64,000 nt of DNA from positions 1,674,001-1,738,000 of the forward strand of contig NC_026656.2 of assembly GCF_000004075.3 (NCBI RefSeq), given 5' to 3'. The position numbers were made by a program, and so were the translations under genes. The notes beneath the pieces are model-generated. The model made no database searches and was not told the origin of the DNA. It saw only the letters and a list, made by a program, of their open reading frames with translations. Source of the DNA: Cucumis sativus (lineage: Eukaryota > Streptophyta > Magnoliopsida > Cucurbitales > Cucurbitaceae). Below are positions 1 to 13,500 of the stretch, one piece after another; position 1 is the first letter of the stretch; the number at the start of each line of letters is the position of its first letter.

Positions 1-1583
1 AACTTGCAGAGTGGTTGTGATCATCATATTCAGATTTGCCTGGGGATGAGTGGAAGACTGCTTATGAAGGACTTTTTGAATGACTTTGTTATGCCATTTA
101 GACTATCTAATTCCTCAAGTACCTTTCTGTAACTTATGTATTAGTTTCTTCATCCTCACATGAGTAAGTTCTCGGTAGTTAAGAATTAGAATGAGCTTTA
201 GATGGTTTGTACGAAAAGAGTGCACAGAAAAATAAGATTGAAGTGTTATTTTCTGACTCCTTCGAGTAAGGGGCTCTCCTTTTTTGAACATTTTACTTCT
301 TCAACAAATAGTTGTTTCTTGATAGGGAAAAAACCACCAACCACTCATAGATGAAACCTAAACAGGAAACAATGTAAGAGTACTACACTGGACTAACTGA
401 ATCAATATAAACCTCTTCTGTTAGTGGAAACATTTTTCCATCTAATTTGAGAATTATGGTTTCTTCTAAAATTTCTCTTTATTTGATGAAATAATTTTTT
501 CTTAGCCAAAGTCTTTTTGGTAACCGTAATCTTGTAAACTTTTGGGAATCAATTGGTGGCTTGTGCATTTTCTTTACATTCTCATTTTGGTGGATAAGAT
601 CAGTCTCATTGAGACACGCCTGAAAACTCGCCTAAGGCAAAGACTAGGTCTTCATGCCTTGAAAACACCCAAAGTGGGCACCTTTGGCAAGGTGCTCACC
701 ATTTTGTGCTTTTAGTCGCTTTGAAAATACAGGCACTTGCCTTCTTCAATTGTTCAATTATTTATTTATTATTATTATCATTATTTTTTTTTTTTAAAAA
801 AATCTTCTTCAATTCTTTTATTAAGAAGAATTATCAAAATATGTAAAGATAGATTTAAAGAAAAATTAAAGGAAGACGAATTGAAGAAAAAGAGGAGTCA
901 AAGAAGTAGAAACATAATGGAATATGCCATCTCTCTCTTTATTGTTAAGCTATTCATTAGCGGTTTATCAAAAAAGGAAAAGAAAAAAAGGAAGAAGAAA
1001 AGCAAGAAGAAGAAATAAGGGTTGAAATTTAGAAGGGAAGAAGAAAAGTCCATGGAAAGCTCTCTTTTCTTTCATATCTTCCTAGAACTGAATGGTGGGC
1101 TACCGGAAAGAATAAAGAAATCATAGATGCATGCTAAACAAATTTCCAAATAGAAATATTTTGACTCTAAATAAAGACTACTCATACCACTATTGTTTTA
1201 CCTATTTAAAAATCATTTCTACTTGTATTTCTTTTTTCCAAGATTTTTTCTTCTTCAACATTATTTGAGTTAATTTCTTTCCAATCCTAAGTATTTGTTT
1301 TTGTTTATAATAATATTATTTATTATTTTGTTGATTGTACCTCACGTTAATTAGGCAATGCCTCTTTGTCGCTTATTGCCTTGAAGCAATTAGAAAGTTT
1401 GTTTCCTTAGCCTTGGGCTTTGAAAACATTGGCTGAGACATACTCAACTGCTATATTTTCTTCTCGCAACTAATTTATAGTTAATGGGGCTTCCTTTTTT
1501 TTCTTTAGTGGACAAAAATTGTTGTATGTATCTAAGAAAAAAATGTTCCTCTTAACTTAAGTGTGTGTGTGTTTTTGCTTAAG
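1..1583. other. Intronic sequence upstream of the first recognisable EDR2-like exon
   Basis: I find no exon here that can be joined to the EDR2-like gene. The stretch is most likely an intron of that gene, because the exon at 1584 begins inside a PH domain. It contains the mobile-element-like block at about 600-1440. The lysine-rich open frame at 737-1018 is low-complexity (AAG/GAA-rich) and does not look like a protein. Confidence 0.5.
600..1440. repeat. Decayed dispersed repeat with CGCCTAAGGC-type ends
   Basis: The left end reads GAGACACGCCTGAAAACTCG followed by CCTAAGGCAAAG and several GCCTT/AAGGC words. The right end (about 1352-1440) has AGGCAATGCC, GCCTTGAAGC and CCTTGGGCTTTGAAAAC, then TTGGCTGAGACA. 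The two ends are roughly inverted copies (TGAGACACGCC against GGCTGAGACA), with a purine-rich, AT-rich middle. GCCTAAGGC/CTTTGAAAACA words of this sort are common in plant dispersed repeats. I infer an old non-autonomous DNA transposon or repeat; the exact limits are uncertain. Confidence 0.35.
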
Positions 1584-4500
1584 ATTGCTTGTGCCACGGC
1601 TGGAGAGGTCAGAAAATGGATGGAGGCATTTGATCACGCCAAGCAGCAGGTACAAAAAATCTCAAGTGGAAGGTTAACAAATTTTCATGTCTGGATGGGC
1701 GATAAATGTAACCAAAACAAGCAAAAATTTATCATTGCCTGTTAACAAGAATGCAACATGGAAACTTTTTTGTGAAGCCTGACACTTGGTTCTGTTACAT
1801 TGTAATGCCACAATTGGTAAAAGGACTATTTATCTGGTGTTTATTTAATTGACATTAATTTGATAGGCTGAGTATGAGCTGACCAGAGGAGGTAGCCCCC
1901 GAGACAAACTGAACATGGAGGAAGAGTAAGCATTTTTTTTAAAAAAACTCTGCACGGAGGTTTGCACAGATTCATTTTTTGGTATGATTAATTAACCGAG
2001 ATTTACTGATTGGATGAATGCTTTGTTGTAAACTATGCGATAGTTTCGAATGAAGCCATGGTGCTTTTATTTGTGTGCAGGGAGAACTGCTTATCTATTA
2101 AGGGCAGACTTTTCTGATGTAGTTAGTTCTTGAGTTTTCAAGTAAAGATAGTTGCTTGCTCCCTGTATTTACAGTTAATGATGGCTGTGGACTGGTTTAG
2201 CAGGCTACCAGTTCTGAATCATCATCACCTAAAATGAAGATCAATATACCAAGTCTCAGTGGGAGATGAAACATTGAAGAAGTTCTTGATTGAACATCGA
2301 TGTAGAGTACTTCTTCATATATGCTAAATCCTTGAAAATGAGGTGGTTCAACTTGTAGTTTACAAGCTTAGAAGGGTATGCTGAGTAGTTGGTCGAATGT
2401 TTAGGAAGTTACCTGTTTGCTTTGATGAGGATGATGCAAAACACGAATTAAAGAATGTTTCTTGCCTGCTAATTTCGGATATCTACTTTGTGATCAATGT
2501 AGGAGCTGCAGACAAGGTTCTAGGTGCTTTCAAGAGTGGTATAATTTTATGGACTCTTTTGGTTGACTAGATAATTGTCTCTCTAGTCTCTAGGAACCTA
2601 TATTTAAGTTCTCACATTACAAGAACTACCATAAAAAATGAAGCCCTCTTAGCCAATGAATGTAATATTTTATCATGACCCTTTGGCCTTCTGAAAACGT
2701 TATTTAGGCCAAATATGCCCTGATTACTCTTGAGTCTTGAGTCCTTGCTCTCAATTAATAGGAACACTAGTTCGAGAAGCCAATGGACCAACACACTTAA
2801 GCAAAAGGAAACTATTTTGGACCACACTTTCAATAATGGTTGCAACTCTTTTTCTAAATAGAGAACCCATTTAGCAGAGGTGGTTTCGAAACTCTTTTCT
2901 TAATTTTCAGCATTTCTGCAGAGTAAAGCAGTTGTTGTAGTGAGATGTTGGATGACTAAAATCAAAGATGGGCTCCTCTCTTTAGAAAGGCTCTAAAGAA
3001 AAAAGACTGAGTTGAATGGAGCTCCATCTGTCATTCTCAACAATAGGATGTTTATGGAAACTTGAGAAGGATTTAGTCAGTAGAAATCATTTCCCTCACT
3101 TCAGCAATTTGCTTTTGAGCCTTAAGATCCCTAAGAATTGTGAAACGTTTATTTGGTCTCTAGCTTTCGGATGCTCAAATACTTCTCATAATTTAATCCA
3201 AACCTTGGCATAGTGCTTGAGAAATTGTAAAAAACAACTCCAAAAATTTTCATATTTCACAATTAGTCTCCTTTTTGTCAATTCGTTATAATAGTTTTTC
3301 TTAGTCTTTCCTTGCCAAGATCAACCTCGAGATTCAAATAAAAATTTAACTTCTTTCTCTCACCCATCCAAACCATCGTTGTTTTTGGCTTTTTTAGTGG
3401 AATCTCGACCAAGGTAAAGACGGGGATTGTATGCAGTTTTTCCCAAATCTCTATGCCCTTCCCACAGAATTTTTTTCAGATTCACTATTCATAATCCAAC
3501 TTAGGAGAGCTGCATCTCAGTTTTGCTAATGCTAGGAGAACCAATGTTACATGTTGAAATTATTCTACCTTATGGAGATAATCCAGAAGAGTCATAGAAA
3601 ATCTTCTTACATAGAAAGAAAATGGAGATTTTGGAGAATTTTTTTTGTAGTCTAATGATATTTGTAAGTATTTATGTTCCTATATCCTCACAGTGGGATA
3701 CTGTTTATGTAAGTTGAAGTCCTTGGGACTTAGGGTTTCGCATCTTTATTTATTATTATTTTTTCTGAAGGTATTTTCTGTAAAGAAGAAAAACTGACAT
3801 AGACATGTTGCTTTTTGGATAGATTTCATTAAAAAAAACTAAACAAAAACAAAAACCTAGATTCCCATTGCCACAAACCCAGATTCCCTGAAGATTATAC
3901 TAATATAGCATTATAAATATCATCCTCAATTATCAGTAATAAAAATGGAATATGAAGGAATAATTTAAAAGCAAAAAGAAAATTGACATATCGAGATACC
4001 CTAAATCACAAATTTTATTCTTTCAAAAACTTTATTATAAAATATCCTCCTACTTTCTTCCCGAGTGATCAACAGCATAGCCACAGAACAAATCTGCCAG
4101 GAGAATAGATCAACCTCTTCTATAAACTCTCTGCAATTCAGGATGCGGGAAGGTTGATCTAAGAAAATATATTTTGCATCAATAGGAAAGAAATCATACC
4201 GATGGTTGATATTCCCTGTTTCAAATTACAATAAAGAAAAAATCGAATGTTGAATCGAGAACAGTTTATTTTGTGAACCTCACCATTATTACTTTGTAAC
4301 CATGACCAGTTTAGAATTTAAAAGATTAATACCTGCTACTCTTGGAAAGTAGTTATAGTTAGACACATATTTGTGATATTGGTTGGATTTGGTTTGGTTC
4401 AATTGGATGTTCCAATCTGCATTTGAGTATCCTTGGTGTAATATTTCTTGGGTTTTCATATATTGTTGTTACTTTTCTGGCCTAACTTTGCATTTAACCA

Positions 4501-7500
4501 GCTTAACCCTCTACATTTCTTGGTTGGTTTCTTATAATTGAGCAACTTTCATGTTATGGAAGGATAAATCTGGATGGACACAGACCAAGAGTTAGACGGT
4601 ATGCACATGGATTGAAAAGGCTAATAAAAATTGGACAAGGTGAGGTAGCTTGTGTTTTTTTCCTATGTATAGATGGTGTTCATTTTAATTTTACATGACC
4701 ATTTGGTGAATTAAGAAAGCTAAATAGTTTAGAGAAGTTTTGCATGTTTGACATCAGTAATAATTTACCATGGTGCTACAGTTGCGCAAGTGCTTGGACA
4801 TTCTTGTACTTGAATTTGTGAGAATGAAGGTTAATTCTCAGGTTTGGTAAACAATGAAATATGTTCCTTATCCCAGGTTGGCACACATTATAAATTCAGT
4901 ATATCAGGGAGTAGTGCCAGATTGAGAAACCTAAATGATGGTGACTAGTTCATGGTGTTTGTGGTTGCATTTTTATTAAAGGGTTGCATACTTGTGATTC
5001 ATCAAGTGCTTAGCTTTTGTTTCCCCATTTGATCATAAGTCATATTTAATACCTTATTTACCATGCATAGTAATTCTTTTTAGGGATAGTTGCAAATTTA
5101 ACAATTAAATTCAAATTAATTAAATATATAGCACAATTTTAAAAAATTTGCAAATATAGCAAAATTTGTCAAATTCTATCAATGATATAAGTCCATCACT
5201 GATAGACCATGTTGCAAATATTGGTCTATCACTGATATACCATATGAAGTCTATCAGCGATACAGGTCTATCAGTGATAGTTTTGCTATATTTGCAATCT
5301 TTTAAAAATGTTGCTATATCCTTGATTATTATTGTTAAAATAGTCATCCATTGCAATTTCCCTTCTTTTTATGTAGAAAAAGAAAAGTTGATCTTGTAAC
5401 TGATCTTGTGCTTTTATTCCCTCGCCCAGTTTACATACTGTTGCTTCTTTTTTTCCCATCAGAATCAAGAAGATTTTCATTCTTGCATTCATTTTACCCT
5501 CTCATGCACAGGTCCAGAGACACTTTTGCGTCAATCTTCAAACTTGAATACTCGTACTGGTTCAGATGGCTTCTTTGAAGGAGATTTCGGTGATGCACTT
5601 GAAAGACATAGGTGGAAATGTGTTCGCACATTTAACGGTACTAACATCTTAGTCAATTCATCTCTTAGGCAAAGGCACTTTAAAAGGGTGCAAATTTGAA
5701 TTATGCATTAATTCATAATCACTGCTATCTGTGCAAAGTGTTATCTTGTGTTTCACTTCTTGGTGCTATGGAGTACACTGGCCAATGGGCCATATTCCTT
5801 CATAAAAACATGTACGATGTTGATTCAGTGGCACTATTGTGGCTTAAAAATCCTTTCCTTTTCAAAAAAATCTTTTTTCCCATGCAATGGGTTCTCCTTT
5901 TGACCCCTATAGCTTCATCAATCATTGCATTCGTCATCCTTTCTCGTCAACCTGTCTGTCTAATTTGTTTTCTAAAATTTTTAATTTACCCAAATCTTAC
6001 TTGGCTTGAAGTTGATTGACTTCGTGACTATTAGTAAGATATTATTCTTCTGGATTGAAGTGTTTTTTTGTTTCAACTAGTTTAAGTCTTATTTGGCTTC
6101 TCCTTTTATACGCTCTTTCATTTTTCTAAAAAAAAAAGTTATGTTTCTAAACTAAAAGAAAAAAGAAAAAAAGAATAGTAAGTTTGTTCTATGTATTCCA
6201 CAATGTTTACTTTTCCCTATTTTTGGTTTTCAGGTGTTAGAATTTTTGAAGATGTTGCTGATAGTAAGGTATCGGCCATTGCTATATCTCCTATCACCTA
6301 AAGAAATAAAAAAGTTACTCTGAGAAAACACATGTACATGATACACCAGCAGAATAGAAATTGATTGATGCAACTAAATTATTCTTCTTTAAAATGCCCT
6401 CTTTGATAATTTTCAAGCTCTTGCTTCAGCAATTTTCTCTCTTTCTAGAGTGGTAAAGGGGTTCTCGTGAAGTCTGTTGGTGTGGTCGACGCTCATGCAG
6501 ATACTGTTTTTGATATAGTTTTAAACTTTGACTGGAGTCAGAGATATGAGTAATTTGCTAATCTCTTTCGAAGTTTCAAGTTTGGATTCAATGGTCACGG
6601 CCTCTGAATTCTGACTTTGATATCAATATGTGCAGGTGGGATACACTGATAAGTGACTTGGAACTGGTTGAATCTTACGATGGACATTATGATATTCTTT
6701 ATGGGACAAATAATCCCACGTATCTTAGCCAGTAATGCAACAATACTTACAAATTGTTTACACAATTTAGCAAGGCTCAAGAAGTCATTTAGATCACTGC
6801 TAACATTGCCATGTTTACTTCTTTTTACCAATTCTATAGAAATATATTCTTTACTTTAAAACAAACTTGTTAAGGTGATTGGTTTCAGTTTCTTGCCTGT
6901 TGTCAATTTGCATTCAATTTTTCTTTCAGCTCTTTATTTATATATTTCGACACTGTGTTCTGATTGTAGATCCCAATGCAAAAGAGACTTTATCTTCTCC
7001 CGACAATGGTTTAGAGGACAAGATGGAACATATAGTAAGAGAAATATTGTGTACTATTATTATGCTACTCTGTTTTTGTTAAGAAGCAGCTCATAGTTCA
7101 TTCATATGGTTTCTGTGATTTGGTGCCAGAGAGGCTGCTGTTAAACATCGATAATTATTCTTGTGGTTATTACTGTTGGAATACACCATATTCTTGAAAA
7201 GAGAGTTATATCGAATGATTTATTTATTTATTTTTGTTTATTCACAATCTTAAAATACAGTGTTCTTCTTGTAGAAATGGATATTAACAAAATAGGCGAC
7301 AATTTGATGTTATGGCTTCTTGTGCTTGTTTTGTTACACATTACAATATAAAATGTTGTATTGTTGTAGAAAGAGTAGATAGAATTATGAGTTTATCTTT
7401 TTTGTAATCTGAAATTTAAGTTCTGCCACTGTTATGCCCATATTGCTTAGACAACCACACACAGCTGATCTTGCTGTAAAACGCTCTCTAGTAACTAAAA

Positions 7501-10500
7501 AGGTCACATATGATGTTATCTCAAATTCAGAACTTGTCCTATGGATTACCTGAAATAAGTCCGAATGTTAGAGGGTTGATATAATTTTAAATTTACCTTC
7601 ACCATAAGCTTGCATTTGAGTCGATAAGTGATTCTATTGAGGTAGGAGGTTCAGAAAATTATGTGTTTGAACCTCCACAATGCTATTTTCTTTTCAATTA
7701 ACATTGATTTCTACTTGTTGGGCTTTTTACAAAATTTCAAGCGTTATTTGGAAAATGTTAAAAGTATTGGTATAATTAAATTTACTCTAACTCTTCAACT
7801 TAAACTTTTGGGTCAATCGGTGATTTAACTTTGCATATGAATAGAAGGTTCTGTGTTCAAACTTTTGCAATGTTATTCATTTCACAATTAATATTGACTT
7901 CCAATTTTTGGGTCCTCTACATCTTCAAACCCACAAGTGGAGGGAGTGTTGGAGTTTTGATATATTCAATTTACCTTCACTCATAAGCTTCAGTTTTTGG
8001 GTCAATATGTGTTTTAACACCTACTTTATTGCTTTATCAGTGAATGGGTTGCAAAAGCATTTGAATTGTGCTGTTTTTATTTGCTAGCCTTGTGAAGAAT
8101 TCTGCTCAAATATTTTGTTGGCCTAACCATACTTTCTCTCTGTTCATGCAGCAATATTGCAGGTTCCTTGCAGTCATAAAAAGAAGCCACCTAGATCTGG
8201 ATACCGACGTTCACGGATTAACCGTATGAATTCTTTTTCCCTTGACTCTTTTCTCCCTACTTTTATGATGTGATTAAGGAGAAAGAGACTTTTATAACTA
8301 TTTCTGTGTGTGTGCACGTTTTTTATTTATTTGTTTGTATTAAACTACCAATTCATCCAAAAGCTGAAGCTGGTGGTTAAAGGCAAATTTAATTATATAT
8401 CACAAACAGTTTGTTTGTTTATTCTAAGGCTTGAATAGGGTGAACTAGGAGGCACAAACACATTAGTTTGGCTTGCATGCCAGACACATGTTGAATACTT
8501 AGACCCTCCAACACATATTGGACATGTATCGGAAACTTGAAACTTGTTAGTGCAATAAATGTCTAAACATTATTTGTACAAAGTCAGCATAGATCCCACT
8601 TGTTAGTCACATATCAAACACTTGTTAAGTACTAAATAGATACGTATAAAACAAAAATACATCAAACTCATTTTTAAAGCATATTAATGCATAAAATCAC
8701 GGACTTTGAATTTTATTCCAGTGTGACATTGGTATATGTATGTGTATATTAAAAATATATATATTTAATAAACATGTCCTAGCTTTGGAAAATAATGTGC
8801 TGTTGTGTTCGTGTCGAATCCACTATTTGTATATCTGATGATTTATTCACTAATGTGCACATAATTCACACCTATCTGTATATGTGTCTATCATTGAATC
8901 CACTATTGTATATCTGATGTCTAGAATTCGCAAACAAGAAGCCATCATTGTCAAGATTGACTTTGAAAAGGTGTGATCATGACTTCCAGGATAGGGTGTT
9001 GGCAAAGAAAGGTTTTGGGTTTAAATGGAGGTTGTGAATTTGGAGTAGTATTAGATGAATGAGGCGTTTTTTTTAGAAAAACACAACAAAACTTTTCACT
9101 AATATAATTAAAAGAGACTATTTGATATGAAAACCCTAGGAATTGCCTAGGAACCCAATTGGTGAACCCCTAAATATCAAATCTTAAAACCCCTAAATCA
9201 ATTTGACAGCAATCCAAAGAGAAAGACTAGAAGTGGATTACCTTTTGATCGAAGACCAAGAGATAAGGAGAACTAGTTAGTTCCTCACTCCAAGTTCAAA
9301 CACTCCACAAGCAAAGTGAGCAAACTTATCTGAATGTTCTTGGCATGCAACCTTGGATCAAGTATTGCAAAAGGTGGTGAGAATTTCTATTGATAGGAAA
9401 TACCCTAAACATCAATTGTCAAATACTAACTTGAAACAACCTACAGGAAAGGCTTAAATAGCCTTCCAATAAAACCCTAATGCATTGTGAAAAAACTATT
9501 AACCATACTTAAATGTTATTAAAAAGGATAAAAACTGAAAAAAATTTAAATTAGACCACAATTATGAAATAAAATTTAATTGATAATTTGATTTTTGGTT
9601 GGTTCATATCACTATTGCTCAAGTTACAAACTAGACATACTAATCCAAGTAAACTAGAAGATAAGGGGATCAACAAGCAGACCTAGATATCTCAACTAGG
9701 TTGACACACCCTTAAACGCCCTCATGATATCCCGATATTGAAATAAGAGCCAATGCTCAACTTAAGAAGGTACAATAAAATATAACATGAACTCATTAAT
9801 TAGATAAAAAGAAAAGTTGAATCTAATCTAGGAAGATGAAAGCTCTTCAATTTAAACAGATGTCTTGCATTGAAAAGCTTGAAAATTGCTTGAGTTCAAT
9901 CTTTTGCCTTGTTGTGGAAGGTTAAAGTTGTTTATGTCAGTTCTCCATGGAAATATTAACACCTTCGGTAGGATTTTGAGGAGGGTTCTCAATTTGATGG
10001 AGCCTTCGTGTTGCATTTGTAAATGGAGAGCAGCCAAGGATCTCTTGATTAAAGGAATATCCACTAGAGTTGTGAATTTGCATATGTAGCTTCGAGTAGT
10101 TTTTCGGAGTTTGGGTATTGGTTTGGCCAGGCAATATTTTATTATTTCCACTGTCATTGCTTGTTCTCGTTCTATAAATTTATAGTTTCAAGATGATTTT
10201 TTTCATGAATTGCGTTGAAAACTTTTATTTGATTTAATATAATTGTTTTTTTCCCTTGTAGCTTCAACGTGGGAAATAAGGTGCTTAAATACAGCTATGG
10301 GTTCAAATGCTCCAAAATGTCTTGTTACTCAAATACTAGAGATACAACCGGCAGGCTGGTTCAAATGGCAGAGAAATCACCCTTCAAAGTTTGAAAAGAG
10401 TGTTCCTTATGCATTGTTGTGCCAAGTTGCAGGTATGTTGATTACAAAAGACAATCATTGTATGTATTTTTAATTATTGTACTTTCATATCTGATTATAT

Positions 10501-13500
10501 TTCATTACTACCTGTATAGACAATAGTTCGTTTGTAGCTATCCCTTCCAAGAAAATATTTAACAGAAACAACCCCCATCTCTTTGGAACGAACTATTAAC
10601 TGCTCTGAGTTGTAGAGCATTTTTCCGTCCCTCTGAAAAGATGAGAAGACATCACAATCCTTAAAAAAGATACATGTGCTACTTCTCATTTCCAATTCAT
10701 TTTGAGATGAAGCTCTATGTTTATCTAATATGGTATTAGAGTCCATGAAGTCCAAATACTGGTAAAAAAAAATAGCTTAAGAATAGTGAACTCAAAAAGT
10801 GGCACTTGTTATTATGTCCTTTGTCTGCTTTGCCCAAATAAGTATTCAGTATTTACTTCTTTGCTATCTGGAACCATGCTTTAACTTTCAATAACATGGC
10901 TTAATCTTTTTAAGTTTTTATAACAACACCTAAAAAGAATGAACTAGGGTTTTCATTCACTGGAAATTTTGTTTCTGGATTCCCAATTTTCAGGTCTAAA
11001 GGAATATGTTTTGGCAAATCCTGCTCTAAACTATGAAAACCTGCCCACTGTTGTCCGTTCAAAAATCTCAGATGGCTCTACTACGAACAGTGACTATGAT
11101 GATGGAGAAGTGCAGGATGAATTTTATGATGCAATTGCTGCCGATTCATCATCTTCGGAAGAGGAAAGTGATAATGATAAAGAACTTAACAATAAGGTAG
11201 TTCTCTTCTTCATTTGAATTAGATTTAGGTTCATTTCTTAATCCCTCACTAATCATTCATCAAGATCTTGAGATTTTACGTCCCAAAGTTCACTTGCTCT
11301 GAAATTAAATGTCTTATTTACAGAAGCGAGAAATATATCATGTATGTATAGAAGGCCAAAAATACAACTCAAAAGGCAAAGGGGAAGAGAGAAATTTAAA
11401 TGCTTACTTACTACTTTTCTATTACAGGAATTAAAAGTGAAGCTGAAAAATGTGTCATGGGCTATAGCTGGCTTTTCTTTGAAGCGAAAATCAGGTTTGT
11501 CTTTACATATGACCTTGTATTCTAAAAGGTGAAACTCAATTTTATAAAAACAAGTTGCTTACAAACTCATTCCAGTGAGTACACTTTTTTCCCCACAAGA
11601 AACTATGAGCTAGAAACTTTTGATTGTGATTTTTACAAAATGATAGACTTCATGGTTGACTTCTTTCCCTCTTTCTTTTGTTAGAAATACAGCCCTAAAT
11701 ATAATGGTACATGACTACTCAGTAAGGAAGGACAATATATACAGGATACAAATATAGGAGGAAACTGAGGTTTAGTTTGGGCACTGTCATATCTAAAATA
11801 ATTTACATTTATCGTGCTTATAGAAAAATCAGCTGTAATAGACAAGTGTTTAGGGAATTTCAATTTTGAAAAGAATGGATAAAAAGGAAAAATTTAGAAG
11901 CTTGTTGGTAAGTCTAGGTGTTTGATCTCAAAAAGCTATTGTTGACCCATTTTTACAAGGGACATTTTTAAATATAGCATAATGAACCAAAATATTGCAA
12001 AATTTCATATTCTATCAATGATAGCCTCTAATAGAATTTGAAATTTTGCTATATTTTGTAAACATTTTCAACAGTTTTGCCATTTATAATAATTTTCCTT
12101 TTTAAAAAACAATGTAAATGAAAATGGGGTTTTATTTACATTAACATTGCATAAATTTTATAAAACGCTAGAAATAGTTAAATTTCTCTTGTAATTACTT
12201 TCAACGCCTGTCAAATTGATTAGAGCCTGACAGCAAAGAAATTAAAGAGAGAGAAAACTGGAGTAGAAACCGGAAAAATAGAAAGGGAAAAGTTTTATTT
12301 TAACAAGAAACATCAATTATGAAAAATGAAAGAGTAAAAGTACAAGCTACCAAAATCTACCAGAAGTAGACTTCAGATAAAAATAAATAAAGCAGCATCA
12401 AAGAACCAGAATAAAAAGAAGACAAGAAACCCTTACCATGAAGCCCCTCAATTATCACAAATATCATTAAGTGAGTAACACCCAAAGAGCTTCAACAAAA
12501 GGAGAAGTTGTTGTACCTTATATAGGGGCAGATGGGAGGATACTTAAGAGAAAAAGAAAACGGAAATATGTTAGTGGTTGGCCTAAGACCAATTCCTTAT
12601 GAACCTGACTCCAAAACTCTCATGTTGAGTTGAAAATTTTCGTTGGGGCCAATCTAGACTTATACTCTTCATGAGCTCTTCTGTGGAGAGCCGGAGTAAA
12701 ACTGTCAGTATTTTGCATCTGAATGGAAACATAGATTAGGGATATAATTTTACCTTCAATTTTTTCCTCTGTGAAATGTTGGTTTTCGTCCACATGTTTC
12801 ATACAATTATGGTCAACTGGATTTGTTTCTATACTTGCTTTAGCTTGTTTGTCACACACTTAGACGCATGTATGCGTGTCTATCTACAAAGTTACAAGGG
12901 CATGCATATCCATACATTGTAAACGTTCCATATTATGCTTGTGTGTGCCCATGCGCATTTTGGCATGCATACTTATATGTTCAGACTGAGGCAGTGCTAT
13001 TTTGAAATGACCAAGGACACAAGTAAAAAGTGATAGTTAACAGATAACTAGAGAATAGGTCGGGTCATTGTTATTTTTTTAAAACCTATTTTACATTTAT
13101 TTTCCATTTAATTGAAAAAATATTTGGAAATAAATGAGTGATCATCATGGTTGCAGCTGTTGATGCTAATAAGGAATTAGATCCTAATGTTGCTCCTATC
13201 ATCTTGGAAACAAGCCAGTTTCATGGTTCTTTGCAGAGAGGAAGGGATGAAAAGGATACAAACTGTTGGACTTCTCCTAGTGGAACGGGATTCATGATAA
13301 GAGGGAAAAATTACCTCAAGGACAACTCTAAGGTGGGTTTCTTTCTCATGTGAATTTAAAACATGTAAGTTCTGTTCAAAGAATCACTAGTTACATTTAT
13401 TCACACACATCTATTACTTTGGATTTTGATGTTTCTATATTTGGTATTTTTGCAACTTTGATATAGTGGGCCTCTACAATCATCTAAGTTCATGTGGGTT

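Noticed and set aside
1..120. Possible upstream EDR2-like exon at the left edge
   Set aside because: None of the three plus-strand frames gives PH-domain-like residues in phase with the exon at 1584.
737..1018. A 93-codon Lys-rich frame
   Set aside because: Encoded by AAG/GAA low-complexity sequence inside a decayed repeat in an intron.
5174..5280. CRISPR-like array of palindromic repeats
   Set aside because: Repeats are 13 bp, imperfect and unevenly spaced, in a plant intron; they belong to a foldback element.
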